Source: Anthopleura xanthogrammica (taxonomy: Eukaryota > Cnidaria > Anthozoa > Actiniaria > Actiniidae). From it: a DNA stretch of 64,000 nucleotides. The first letter of the stretch is position 1. Each line of letters opens with the position of its first letter. The position numbers and the translations under genes are program-made. Of this stretch, positions 1 to 14,851 are shown piece after piece. The notes below the pieces were generated by a model. The model made no database searches. It had not been told where the DNA came from and was given only the letters and a program-made list of their open reading frames with translations. Location: NCBI GenBank assembly GCA_964019055.1, contig OZ025224.1:8078694-8142693 (forward strand). Direction: 5' to 3'.

Positions 1-12
1 TATCTCTTGCAG

Positions 13-3000
13 AGCATTCGATGCTTGGCGGTTGTACCTTCACAGACAGAAATATATCGTCAACCAAAAAACTAGAGCTGACGAGAAACTCGTTGACCAA
101 CACTTCTTGTACTGGAGGTAAGATTTCTTTGCTTGTTTTTTTTTTCCTTTTCCATTCCTTTCGAAATTAAAGGCTAGTTTTTCAACAACTCCCTCTGTTC
201 AACTGTGTGGTTTGGTTTGAGGAAGCATTGGAATTGAGGAGCTTTCAAATCTATTAGTAAACTCAGTTACGCATTCTCATTTACTCAGGGTTAGCCTCAT
301 TTCAGCACCAAAATATTCACAAATACCAACGGTAAAGTAAAGAATGCACAACTTCAACAACACAAACACTTTGAAATTCCACGGACCTTTACTGGAATAC
401 ATCAATATTCTACACAACATAGAGGCTAACCCTGAGCAACAGAGAATTCAAAAATGGAGTTTCAGTCTTACCCTCTTACCCCAGTCTTATAGTTCACCAT
501 GTACCAATTCAGAGAGGCTCTGTGGTACCGACTGTTCGCGTATCTTTTTTTCAGAGATCGACTGATGTTAAGGATGAAGGAGCGCAATGCTATCGCCAGC
601 CTTCAGAACTCTAAGCTAACGAGAGCCTTCAAAGCATGGCAAGGTATTTTCTTCGTTATAATATCGAAAGCTGCTCGGAAAGTAATCGTTAAATGGTCGG
701 ACAGTGTTCGATAATCTTCGTACAACATTTATTTTGGTTTTCTGTGATATTTTTAGCTCACGTGCGTGAAATTCGACATCAGAAACTGAAAGAACGAGCA
801 GAAAGACTTCAACTCTTGTCCATTTACTTCAAGAAGTGGACGATCAGCGCCGAGGCGCGTGCAGAAGAACAGGAACAGAAACAAGCCAACCAGGTAGGAA
901 AAAACCAGTTCACATACAACGGCGTTGCGACACAAGTTGCAAGAGGGTTTCAGTACACGGTGCGATAGATACGCAATCGTTGCCAAAAGTAGAGAGAAAT
1001 TCTACTTTTCGCAACGATTGCTGCAACTTGTTTCGCAACATTTTTCAAATTGCACTGTAGGTTCGAGAGTGGCGGGTTTACTTTCTCAAATAATTTTACG
1101 CTTTTGTGTTTCACATTTCGCTTCAACTACCAGCAAATTCAATTGTTTTTTAGATGTGTCTTCATTGGATAACGTTAAATTATATAAAAAGACACCCTGA
1201 CAGCTGTGTATACTCTAAGTTTTCCAATAATGGCCCCCTCACTTTTAGATGATTTCTTTATATTTTGGCTGTTTTAATCAGGTATTCATACTGGCATCCC
1301 ATAATGTCTTACATAAAACAATAGAATCCAAGATGGCCGCCGTATCAGTAGAAAGGTCTATTGTCGCAGTTTTTTATTTAGCATTTTTAAATTATTCTGT
1401 CCTTCTCTAGGCCCGTAAAGTTCTTCTCGTTCGATGGGGGTTCATGTACTGGAAAGAATCTTCAGAACGACAGAGACTTCGTTTGAACCTGATAGAAGAA
1501 CAGGTTACGTCCAGCAGGAATCGTTTGGCTTTGAAACGGTTTTTTGACATCTGGAAAAGATGGTTCACTGTAGCTAACATTGCAAGGTGAGTTATAGAGT
1601 AGAGCATATTTTGGCAGAATAGAATAGAAATAATTCCGGCGTTCTCCTTCAACATCCATCCTTCCATCTGCAGCTCCTTTCTTCTCCTGTCTTATCTTGT
1701 TTCTCCTTCCATCTATCTTCCTTCTGCTTCCGCGTCTTCCCCTTGTGCCATTCCTTTCTTCTCCTCTCTCTTTCTCCTCCTTTTATCTTGTTTCTCCTTC
1801 CATCGATCTTCCCTCTGCTTCCGTTTCTTCCCCTTGTGCCATTCCATCTTCCATTTCTCCTCCTCTCTTTTTCTCCTCCCTCCTTCTCTTTCCTTCTCTT
1901 CCAATTTCCTTTCCTCCCTCCTTTCTTCTCTCCTATTTCCTGCCTCTCTCTCCTGTTCTCTCTCCATCCTCCTTTACTTCACTGCCTACTCTACTTGCTG
2001 TGACTTTCCAAACAGCTATTCATTCTCAGTTTTAAAAATAGTACAAGAAAATCCAAGCATTTTTCCCCTCCACAGTGACCACATCGCATGCCGAAGAGAC
2101 AAACTCCTCCGCACTGTTTTCACTGCATGGTGCGACTTCATCAAACAAGAGATAAACGAACAGCTGAATCGTTTCAACACAGGACTATCTCTTGACTGCT
2201 CCATGGGATCCAACATGGGGTCATTGTTGCGTTCTACAATGGATTCTTCGGCGTCGGACTATTTATCGTCTTCTGGCTACGGGACTTCGTTTAGGAGAGG
2301 ATCAGGGAGTGTGTTCCCATTGAGAAGTCCCAGGGTCAGCCAACGGGATGATGATGTAAGATATTATTCATAACTATTTATTAATATCAGTGAGGCATGG
2401 GGTGTATCAGTGAACGTACATTTAAGGAATCAAGGGTGGTGTAGCAGTATTGCACTTGCCTCTCCCCTCTGGAGTCTCAGGTTCGATTCCTGGACCCGGC
2501 ATCACATGTGAGTAGAGTTTGTTAGGTGTCTCCCTTGATTCAAAGGTTTATATACAGGTTATATACAGGTTCTACGACTTTCCTCTCTCCGCAAAGCCAA
2601 TCATGCTAAATTGCAATTCGATCTGTGAGTTAGCCGTGCCGTGACTTAGTTAAGACCAGAGGTTGTTTCAAGGTTCGATCTGTGATTTTTTCTGTGATGT
2701 ATCTCAAAACAGACCTATTAACCAAATACCCAAGCGAATCAGGTTTCCAAGGAAACCAACCACTCGGATCCCCAAAAAATTCACTACCCGTGTTACCCGT
2801 GCCCTGAGGTCAATTCTGAGTTTGATACAATTTGAGGTTTTTTTTTCAGTAGAACATTTTTTTCTTCCAGGTTGCATCATTACCCGGCCGATTCGACCAA
2901 ACTCACCCTGAAAGCCCTCGCCGAGTCGCCTCTCCAATCACCATACTACGAGAGTCCAATCACGTTGGTCAAATGACGTCACCCCTTGTCGTACAGACGC

Positions 3001-6000
3001 CCACTTCCTCTCCTAGCCCCAGTCCCCCTGATCTTCATCTCAGTTTACCTACGAGTGTGACGTCATATGAATCTGTGTTCACTCCAGTAAGAGACAAAGA
3101 GTTCTTACTGCCCAAGGGAGATTCTTTGGAGAGGCATCGATCTATTAGCATGGATGATGATGAGGTATGATGACCATTAAGAATAGACTCCTTTCACGTG
3201 ACGTCAGAGCAGCTCAATTTAGAGGACAAAACAAAAGAATTTCAATCTCCTGAGAATAGACCATTTTCGAGATGCGCGAGCGCTTTCAAAAATATCGCAG
3301 GCGCAGACTTGAAAAGGAGGCATTTTCGGGCAAGATCGCTCGAACTATTGACTCTGCCCGAAAATGCCTCGAGATCATGTTTGCGCCTGCGATATTTTTT
3401 AAAGCGTTCGCGCATCTCGAAAATGGTCTATTGGAACCTATTGTTTTGTCGTCCAAATTGAACTGCATTTCGACGTGCTGCAAGGGGTCTATTGAAAGCA
3501 TTCAACATTCTTTCCTCTTCACTAGTTATATATTCATCCATTCTTCTGTTTATTCTTTCTCATTAATCCATCACTCAGTTCTTGTTTTCTTTCTATAAAT
3601 AATTCTATGCCGCCTTCCTCCTTTCGCTTGCACTATCCCGTTCATCCATCCATCCATCCATCCATCCATCCATCCATCCATCCATCCATCCATCCATCCA
3701 TCCATCCATCCATCCATCCATCCATCCATCCATCCATCCATCCATCCATCCATCCATCCATCCATCCATCCATCCATCCATCCATCCATCCATCCATCCA
3801 TCCATCCATCCATCCATCCATCCATCCATCCATCCATCCATCCATCCATCCATCCATCCATCCATCCATCCACCTTATGCATCCATCTTTCCATCTTTCT
3901 TTTCTTCCCCCCTTTCCTAATTTTAGATATATTTATATATTTTTCTTATTCTTAATTTTCGCTCATACCCTACTACTGTCCCATTCTCATCTATTTTATC
4001 TTTTATTTATCCCTTCCATTTCCCATTTTGGCTTTATTCACTCCTTCACTTCTCAATCAAATCACAGTTCGAACACATGAGCATGACATCAGGAATGTCA
4101 TCCGCAAGCGTCCGCGACAAGGAAATGGTGATTATCGACACCATCCTGCACTGGCGATCCCTCCCACTCAGCCTCACGTTCCGATCTTGGCTCAAGTACA
4201 CCCGAGAACAAAAGCTCCTTCGAGATCTTCTGTTTTATGCCAAGGAGAAAAAAAATAGAGAGATCATGGCGAGTACTCTGAAAAAATGGAGAAGAGAGCT
4301 GTACATCAAGGTGGCTGCCAGGCAGTATTTGGTATGTTGGGTTAGATTGTCTGTTCCACCTTTATTTTATCATTACGTGAAATTAAGGTTATACTTGGTG
4401 AAAAACCTAACTAGCCTCCCCTCCTCCCTCTCACCACTCCCCCTGCAAGAGCCGGGCTACGCAGGCTAAACATAACTGTTTTTACGACAATTGAAAGCAG
4501 TGCAAATTGCGCGAAGAGAATCTCTATTAAGCATCCCAAAAAGAATTATTTATACCTCTATTAAGCGACCAACCTCTATTTAGCGACCAGTTGTCAAAGC
4601 ACCAAAGAAGGTTTTTTGCAGCAATTTATACCTTCATTTAGCGACCAACCTCTATTTAGTGACCAGTTGTCAAAGTCCCAAAGAGGGTTTTTACAGTAAT
4701 TTATACCTCTATTAAGCGACCAACCTCTATTTAGCGACCAGCTGTCAAAGCACCGAAGAAGGTTTTTGCAGTAATTTATACCTCTATTAAGCGACCAACC
4801 TTTATTAGCGACCAGTTATCAAAGTCCCAAAGAGGGTTTTTACAGCAATTTATACCTCTATTAAGCGACCAACCAACCGACCAACCAACAATGATGAAGT
4901 TTTTCTGCCGTAATTTTTTTGTAACCCAGATGTTTTGAAATTCGAATTTCTAATTTTTGATTTTACTGTTGTTGAATAGCGTGATGGAACACGGTTAAGA
5001 TGTCTAAGGGCGTGGCACATGTACGTGGAGAACCGCAGGATGAAAGAGAGGCGCGTTGAGGATGCGAAGACCTTGAATCGATCCATTCTGATCAAGAGAT
5101 TCTTTGGGAACTGGAAAACCAAGGTAGATAGTCTTTCAGCATGGAAGGAAGAAGATACAATACAATATACAATACATTTTATTTTAGCAAACAAGTTACA
5201 TTTCATAGTACATTTTGTGATTTTAAATTACAAAAGGTAGTTTTAGTTACGATAAAATATGTGCGTATTTATTTGTAATTTTGTCTATTTTGAATGCCTA
5301 GAGGCTAAATTAACTGGGAGGTTTTCGTGTTAGCCACTAGTTATTTTATGTTGTATTTTTAAACGAGCTGAAAGATAGTCCTTATAATATAAATATAATA
5401 CAAATTACACACAGATAACAAACAGAATACAGGTTACACTAAAGTATGAATACAAAAATATACCTATTGGTATGAATAAAGAAGAAGATTATTGTTTGTT
5501 TACTTCTAAGATATGCAAATATGTGTCGGGAAAAAGGAAAGGAAGAGAACAGACTCAAGGGAAGAGATGAGAACAGAACAGAAGAGAGTATATATCGTAC
5601 CATGTAATAATACAGCTCTTCAAATTCTTTTTAGTATACCGCAAAGAAAAGGTTGCAGACCATCGTGGAACAGTGGCAGAAGAAAGCTATCGGTAAGTAG
5701 AAAGATGGCGGGTTTTCGATGAAGTCCAAAAAAGAAAGAAATAATAATAAGAAGAGAAACAATAACAACAACAACAACTGCTATTAAAATGCGTATGTCC
5801 CAACCAGGTAGTGTATTCCAATTGACGGTTTGTTTCTGTTATTAAATTTTAGTTACAGACAAACACAAGGCGATTGGAGAGAAGGTGCAGCTAAAACGTA
5901 ATCAGCAAGCATTACGACAGAGGTTCTATTACTGGGTGAAGATGACCCGTAAGAGCCAGGAAGCCAGGCGGTTTTACTTGGAAAGGTTGCTACCGAGGTA

Positions 6001-9000
6001 AGAAAGCAAAGCAAAGCAAAGCAAAGCAAAGCAAAGCAAAGCAAAGCAAAGCAAAGCAAAGCAAAGCAAAGCAAAGCAAAGCAAAGCAAAGCAAAGCAAA
6101 GCAAAGCAAAGCAAAGCAAAGCAAAGCAAAGCAAAGCAAAGCAAAGCAAAGCAAAGCAAAGCAAAGCAAAGCAAAGCAAAGCAAAGCAAAGCAAAGCAAA
6201 GCAAAGCAAAGCAAAGCAAATAACGCAGAGGTTAAGTTAAGTTGAATGGATCTATAGATATTACATTTATCATGCAATTCTTTACCTTGTTTCATTAGGT
6301 TCTTCATAACCTTGCACCTCTATTCAAGTACGAGATCTGACAACAGAAAGAAAGGAGCTTATTTTAATGACAGGAGAATTCTCGCCATGGCTTTCAAAGA
6401 ATGGCAAGAACAGTTCATCTCTGAACGCAAAGCTAAGGACTTCCTTGAGGTGATTTTATTAATGCCACGTCTGTGCAATCGTACATAGACCCCTTTTATG
6501 TAACGCCAAAGCAGCTAAAATAGGAGGACAAAACAAAAGAATTTCAATCTCCTGAAAGTTGTCTTTTTGCATGATGGCGTCATTTTACTACTACTACCAA
6601 AATGCATAGCGAATTTTCTTTCTTAATCAAATTTGTATTTCCTCATGAGAATAGTAAGACAATTGCTGCTAATGAACTGAACAAAAGAAAGTGTGCAAGG
6701 GATTCTGGTAGTGGTAGTACATGACGTCATAATGTAAAAGGCCTATTGAGCTGCCTTCAGGCGTGCTTCGAGGTCTATTTTATTCAAAATCTTCCTTGTT
6801 CATGAGTTCTAACATGTCAAATCTCTCTTCACAGGCCAAGGAAATCGAGTTTTCTTTGGATATCCTTAGATCTTGGTATGAATGGGCAAACGGTACGTGT
6901 TACTATTTTTTCTTTTTGTGCAGATGAAATATTTACTTATTTATTTCATCGTTCTTGCCCTAAAATAGACTCCTGGGAATCCCTTCATAATAGATCTCTT
7001 TGCCTAGGGCGTATTGTTTTCCCATTTTAGACCACGTGTTATTTCCTAGAGTATCATTTTTTTGTTTAACAGTTGTGCATGACAATCTTGTTCTCAAGGG
7101 AATGATACATGGTCTGAAATGGGAAAACATTACGCCCAAGCTAAATAGGAATGTTTTTGTAGCCAAATTACAAAAAAATATATCATGTGACACTTGTGCA
7201 TGCGCAGTGAATGAGTACAAAGCACGTGATCTTAACGTGACGTCGCAAGTGGGAGCGAAATGATCCCTGCACATGCGCAGTGAATGAGTACAAAGCACGT
7301 GATCTTAACGTGACGTCGCAAGTGGGAGCGAAATGATCCCTGCACATGCGCAGTGAATGAGTACAAAGCACGTGATCTTAACGTGACGTCGCAAGTGGGA
7401 GCGAAATGATCCCTGCACATGCGCAGTAATTAAGTGCACGCCACGTGATTATAATGAGGTCGCAAAATGGCACAAATTTTGAAAACTAAGAAAGACGAAT
7501 GATCTTATTGTAAAACAGCGGTAAAGAAAGAAATAATCATCAAGAGAATATTGAGTGGTCTGAGCAACTACCAAACTAAGAAGATCTCTTCACATTCTTT
7601 TCTAAGATTGTTATATTTTTAACAGGTGTACGAACGCGTCGTGTCCAATGGCGTAACTTCCACAGGTCACTTGAAATCAAGACCATGAAGGATATATTCA
7701 GCACATGGCGAGACCAGGTATTGCAACGAGAACATGCTGAGGAATGCTATCATCACGCTATTATGAGAAAGTAAGTCCTTAATTAAAGGTGAAGTTCCTA
7801 TATTCAACGTTGTTTAGTTCCTTCCTGGAATTCAACTGCTATCAATAAAATGCGTAATGGATAAGTTGTGAGCCTTAATATGAGCCATTACGTATATTAT
7901 TATCTCTGAGCCTATCCCACATGGCCTAGTGCCTTACTTCTCATCTGCTATCAATGAAGGCCGACGGGGCGCACTTTTACCCCCTCTCTCTATAAGTGTT
8001 CTATTTTAAGAATATTCAAAGCTGTAGCTACACGGATTAGAGAGAAGTCGAAACAGACGTGGAGATCCTGAGATTCGAACCGTGGACCTCTAGCTCCATA
8101 TGCCGCGCACTAATCAACTGATGCTACGCCAGCTCTTATAAAACTCACTCCTTTCCTCTCCTCTTTCGCATTCTTTTTGTCACGTTTTCTCTTGTTTGTT
8201 AATCTTTCAAATTCTGTTTTTGACAGAGTTCTTTTATCATGGAGAAGTACTGCGCAAGCGTCGATCGAAAATAAGTACAAAGCATCGGCGTTAAAGGAAA
8301 GCTGTTCTAACAATTTGGTACGAATGCTTGTTATTGAAATGAATTACAGCACGTACACGGTACGACATGCCATAACATTGAAATGGCTTCCCATAAGAAT
8401 GGTTATCGTATGAGTGAGAAACATACGGTAGACTTACAGCACGTACACGGTACGACATGCCATAACATTGAAATGGCTTCCCATAAGAATGGTTATCTTA
8501 TGAGTGAGAAACATACGGTAGACTTACAGCACGTACACGGTACGACATGCCATAACACTGAAATGGCTTCCCATAAGAATAGTTATCTTATGAGTAGGAA
8601 ACAAACGGTACTGACTTACAGCACGTACACGGTACGACATGCTATAACATTGAAATGGCTTCCCATGAGAATGGTTATCGTATGAGTGGGAAACGTACAG
8701 CAGACTTACAGCACCTACACAGTACGACATGCCGTAACATAGAAATGGCTTCCCATAAGAATGGTTATCGTATGAGTAGGGAACAAACGGTACTGACTTA
8801 CAGCACGCACACGGTACGACATGCCATAACATTGAAATGGCTTCCCATAGGGATATTTGTCATATTCCCGCCTCTTCACCAATTGATTTATATTCTTTTT
8901 TTATCAGCTTAAAAAAAGTTTTAGCTTTTGGCGTCGTTTGTATCTTCACCGTCAACTCGCCCTCAGTCATGCCCAGCAAAGAGACCGAGACCTACTGAGA

Positions 9001-12000
9001 GAACTGTTTTTGGATTGGAGGGACTATACGTTGGAGAACCGAGCTGAGAAGTACTATATGAAGGCTATGGTCAAGAAGGTAGGTAGAACAGGGTATTTGG
9101 GTAGAGGAGTGCGATATTCATGTACAGTATTTGCAGGATATAGACCCCTTACAGCACGTGGGAATGCAGCTCAATTTGGAGGACAAAACAATAGATTTCA
9201 ATTCTCAGGAGATTGAAATTGTTTCATTGTTTCATGTTTCCTTCCATCCATCCATCCATCCCGTCTTCAATTCTTCTTTTTTCTTCTTTTTCATTTTTCT
9301 TGTTTTATTTTCATTCTTTTAGGTGTACTATCGCTGGTATGATGAATGTCTGTCAAGGAAGAAGGTACAAATAGAACTGCCTGTTTTCCTCTTTCTAATT
9401 TCTATTTATTTTTGTGTACAGTAAAAATAACTCCAAAACAGGAGGGTCATTTTAATAACTTTCTATTTGTCGGCTTTCAACAGGCAAGACGTCTAATAAA
9501 ATCGTGGAAGAGTATCACTGAAGGTAAAATATAGTTTAATACCATATTACGTAAATTAGAGCTTGTCACTGTACATGTGAAGGATAAGAAACCATCGCGC
9601 AAAAGTAAAAAAAAGATTGGGCGTCTACTGAAGACTAACGCAGAACCTAAAGAATGTGTTGCACAGCTCAAAATGGATGTACCACAACCTCGCGTAGCTC
9701 CTAGGAATTGCACAAGCTAGTTCGCAGAGTATAGAATTTGCTGGGTTTCAATAGACTCCTAAACTCATGACGTTTTATACCTAAACTACCACAATCCTTT
9801 TCAAAATCTCTTTTCATATTCAAATGTTAAAACTCCTTTGAGCATACCAAGACAATAGTGAAAATAAGCTCAACGAACAATGCTACTGAAAGGGATTCTG
9901 GAAGTGTAGGTATAAAACGTCATCATGCTTGAGGCGTATCAGCTGATAAAATTCTTTGAATCTAATGATCTGCTCCAAACGATGGTCAAACACTGACCAC
10001 CATGTGCTGTCAGCCAGAAAGAATTCTATTGAAAACTTGATTCAATTGATGAAAATTCTTCTTTTTTTTTTTGATTGATGATTAATTGATGAACATTCTG
10101 CACAAAGCAGGAAATGACGTCGTCTTGACATTACGCAATTCTTCTGTAGCTTGTGTACTGATTGTCGAGTTTTCATCTCTACAGATTCCAAAGCTTTGAA
10201 CAGAAAGGCTATGGAACTTCGCCAACTATCTGAAAAGAAAGTATTGCATCAAACCTTTACGTTTTGGGTGCAAGAAGCTCACAAGATACAGAAAGCGAAA
10301 CTTCACTTTGCTACGAACACTACCAGGAGGTAAAACCTATTATTGAAAAATTACCGTAACCCTGTCCTCGCCCTCGTCCTCGCCCTCGTCCTCGCCCTCG
10401 CCCTCACCCTGACCCTCACTCGCGCCTCCTCCCCACCCTCGTCCCCACCCTCGTCCTTGCCCTTGTCCCCACCTTCGTCCTCGGCCTTGTCCCCACCCTC
10501 GTCCTCGCCCTTGTCCTCGCCCTTGTCCTCGTCCTCGTCCTTGTCCATCTCTTCTTCTCCAACAATAATATCATCTTCAGCGTTGCTATCATTATAACCC
10601 TCAACATCCTTTCTCTCTCGTTCTAGTTCCTTAAAAGCTTGGTTTCGATATGCGCACACTAAAGTTCGGTGTAGAAGAGCCCTCGCTGATATCGAAGCAT
10701 CCAAGAATCAAGAGCTGGTACGTACGACTTATGATATATTAGCTTTACTACTCTTTGATAAGCTAGTACTCTTTTAGGCTGAGCTTGTTTGGACTTTGAG
10801 TCTGTTCACAGCCTGTATTAAGCAGTTAAAAAAAAAAAAAAAAAAAAGCTGTAATAGGGATATTTGCCTTGTCTCCACGGTATCCATATTAACAAGGTTT
10901 AGTTTGATGGAAGCACTTGTGGCGTAGCGCTGAGAGCGCTCACCTCTCACCAATGCGACCCGAGTTCCAGTCCCGCCGGGCTCGGTGTTGTATGTGAGTA
11001 GAGTTGCTTGTTGGTTCTCTCCTGTGCTTCGAGGGTTTTTCTCCGCGTTCTACGGTTTTCCTCCCTCCGAAAAAAAACAACTTCTAAATTCTAATTCGAT
11101 CTTTGTGCTTTCACCTAGTATGGAACTTAGTGTTCTGTGTGATTGTCTCACGCTGTGATATAACAGCCAAAGTTAATAGATTTTTTAGATTGTATGTGAG
11201 TAGAGTTCCTAGTTTGTTTTATCCTGTGCTTCGCGGGTTTTTTTCGGCTTCTCCGGTTTTCCTCCCTCCGTAAAAATCAACTTCTAAATTCTAATTCGAT
11301 CTTAAAGGGCCAAGATGAAAATTATTCTGTGTAACTCTAGTAACCCTAGCAAAAAGTGAAGTTGTTTTTATACATCAATAATTCCAGTTATCAAGGTTAT
11401 TTTTCACATGGAGAGACAGTTTCGCGAGGAATGTGGACAACCAAGAGATCCTGGATGAACACCTGAAGAACAAACAGTTCCAGAGTCTGGAGTCTTGTAT
11501 GTTGAAGTGGCGCAAGTACACAATGAACTGTCGTGCACTCAAGCACCATGATGGCCGACTACAGTACATGGTAAGACAGGCTTGTAGAATCATGGGAAAG
11601 TATGGTTACCTCTGCAAATTCCGTCAGTTTTCTATTTCGTATCTAAATTTTGAGAATAAACCAAATTCTCTTAGGAATTTAAAGTTGCAGCCATCAGAAA
11701 CCATTGTCTAACCAACGTAACCTCATTCTGAAACACTTTCTGAATGCAAGCTACGCGGTGGAAAAATCTATCGTTCCATTCAAGATGACTGCAGGAGAAA
11801 GTTCCATGCAACGCGAAGTAGATGACTGAAAAATCACGACACCTACTCATAAACTCTTCCTTTTTCTTACAGAGTTTTATAAAGTGGCAGCTTCGATTGT
11901 CTCAGAAGAAAGGCCTCGAGAAGATCATGGAGGTAAGACGAATGCTTGCAAACTCTTGGAATTGTAATGAATTTGTAATCGCCACCCAGTTGGCTCAGTT

Positions 12001-14758
12001 GGTTGAGCATCGGACTTTGTGCAGGATGTCATGGTTCGAGTCCCTTGTAGACCAAATCTGACAATATTCTCAGTATTGATTCTACATGAGGTTTGCTGGT
12101 CATAGCAAGGGGTTAATCATCTCGGTCTAGGGGCAGACTAACCTCTTCCTTAGGCTTTGGCCAAGCTTCCTGATCAGTCTGTAACTGTTCCTTCCGGGAT
12201 AGCGGGGTGTTGGGGTCGATATCTCCAGCGTAGCCGTAAGTCCATACAAGGCTTCAGCACTCGATGTTTGGAAGTATGGTCCTGGTTAATCGAGCAAGTA
12301 ATAAAACTGAACCAATCTCCCAACGTTTTAGCTGGAGCGATCAAATTATTCGGTTATGTGTTCTTACCTAAGGCTCGCGCAACCGTTTGCGTATTGAGAG
12401 TTTGTTTCTTTTTCTGTAGAGAGTTTTCTATCGACGCATACGACAAGCTGCCATTCACTGGAGACAGTGGACAGTCCGTAAGTATTCCTTAAAAAAAGGC
12501 CGCATTTCTATTTTTGTGATTAAGCGAAAATTGCGGTTTCTGTCATGCCTATAAATGCACGTTACTGAGAATATTCAGGAAAGCACGGATGTTGTGCGCT
12601 GCTATTGCGCTACCTCTCAAGTGCTCATTCTTCGGACGCGCTATCATAAATAAGTAGAGTTGGTTGCTCAAGAGTTCTCTCGATCTCCGGGTTCTCGGAT
12701 TTTCCTCCCTCTGCAAAAATTACAAAAATCGCTAATCGCTAATCACCACTACAAGCACAGCAGTAGCGCAGCTCAACGGGGTCGAACTGAAAGTATTCGA
12801 AGCTGGCAGCCGCTGGAACAAATATCACAGGTTTTGTTCGTTATAGCCGCCGATTTTTAGTTCAGTGTTGTCCTCGCAAAAAAAAAAAAAAAGACGATTC
12901 TCAGTCTGTAATATAGAAAATATTACATGGGCGCACGGAGATACGAATTTTATCTTCGAGTGTTGAAAAGATCTCTCACGAGTGAGCGCAGCAAACACGA
13001 GAAGATAAAATTCGTATCTCCAAGCGCCCATGTAATATTCTGTTTATTATATAATTATCAATAAAAAGAAAAGAAAGCTTTTTCGAGCTTTTTTCTGCTA
13101 TAAGAAGTAGGTATCCATAATGACGATATTTTCACATGTGAAAATAACATGTTATCTTCACATGTAAAAATATCAAATTTTTGAAATAGAGAAATATAGG
13201 TATTTCATTGATTGTAGATTCCCAAAATTTTACCCATATGCCCTCTCCCCTAAATAGGAGTCCTGTCTTCCCTCGTAAGTTATACTCAGGATTCAAGCTA
13301 TTGCTTTTCACTTCGTTTCAGAGACAAAGAGACAACAGGCGAGGGCTGACGAGTTTCAGTTCGAGTTAGGGAATCGGCGGATCAGAGTTTGTTTTGCTTA
13401 CTGGGTGAACAGCACAGAACAGTCTACCCGTGCAAAGAACCATCATGCTAAGACTGTGTCGAAAAGGTAAAGAAAAAAGAAACGGTATACGACATGCTGT
13501 AACATTGAAATGGCTTCCTATGAGAATGGTTATCGTATGAGTGGGAAACATACGGTACTGACTTACAGCACGAACATGGTACGACATGCTGTAACATTGA
13601 AATGGCTTCCCATAAGAATGGTTATCGTATGAGTGGGAAACATACGGTACTGACTTACAGCACGTACACAGTACGACATGCCATAACATTGAAATGGCTT
13701 CCCATTAGAATGGTTATTGTATGAGTGGGAAACATACGGTACTGACTTACAGCACGTACACAGTACGACATGCCGTAACATTGAAATGGCTTCCTATAAG
13801 AATGTTTATCGTATGAGTGAGAAACATACGGTACTGACTTACAGCACGTACACAGTACGACATGCCATAACATTGAAATGGCTTCCCATTAGAATGGTTA
13901 TTGTATGAGTGGGAAACATACGGTACTGACTTACAGCACGTACACAGTACGACATGCCGTAACATTGAAATGGCTTCCTATAAGAATGTTTATCGTATGA
14001 GTGAGAAACATACGGTACTGACTTACAGCACGTACACGGTACGACATGCCGTAACATTGAAATATTTTTTGCGCAAAGCGTTAATCGAAATCTTGCGACC
14101 CATTTTTGAACCATTGGCTTGCACGTTGAACCCCGAAATATATATTCGTTCGTGTTTATTAATGTCAATGTTTTCATAGGAGCCTAATGGTGTGGCAATC
14201 GGTGATATCAGCCAAGATAAAGGAACGGAAAGTCATGGAAAAGTTCCAGAAAGAAGTTATGGCTAAAAAGGTGAGTGAGTACAGTAATGCACGTTCACTC
14301 GGGCGGTTTTTGCGGCAACGGGATGGGTAATCGCGCGTGTGAACGTCCGGCGATTTCACTTTGGTTTTGGAAGCTCACGTCGCCTGGATATTACAGGTGT
14401 TCCGTCGGCTTCCATTGATAGCAGTTGAATTTCAACTGAAAGGAACTACTGACGTTGAATATAGGAACTTATATATAGGACTAAGAGATCGTTTTCAATT
14501 CAGGTGGCTCGGATGTTCAAGGAATGGCGCACAGCTTTGGGACAAGCTCAGAATTACAATCAACTTGTCAGCGTTCAAATGCGCAAACACAACAAGCTGG
14601 TTCTCCAAGGATGTATGAGACAATGGAAGAAGTACATCACGCAATGCCGCGCTGACAAACACTTCAACATTGTGCTTACTGCACGGGTAGGTCTTCATAA
14701 ACTAATCTTACTTCCTTGCTTGCTTCTATCCTTGTTTCCTTGCTTCCTCCCTTTCTTC

Positions 14759-14851
<93 letters not shown>

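Noticed and set aside
3571..4080. Open frames of 86-157 codons on both strands over the ATCC array
   Set aside because: They consist of the tetranucleotide read in register (His-Pro-Ser-Ile or Met-Asp-Gly-Trp); no unique domain outside the repeat.
5853..6307. Minus-strand frames rich in Leu-Cys-Phe-Ala
   Set aside because: Products of the AAAGC array running antisense to an SFI1-like exon.
11978..12060. Possible functional tRNA gene (A and B boxes visible)
   Set aside because: Acceptor stem does not pair convincingly and SINE body sequence follows; called a SINE head instead. The same applies to 2430, 8050 (minus) and 30880.
13366..14179. Repeated minus-strand frames with [15 protein letters not shown] blocks
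   Set aside because: They follow the 92-bp minisatellite, whose period is not a multiple of three, so no continuous repeat protein is possible.
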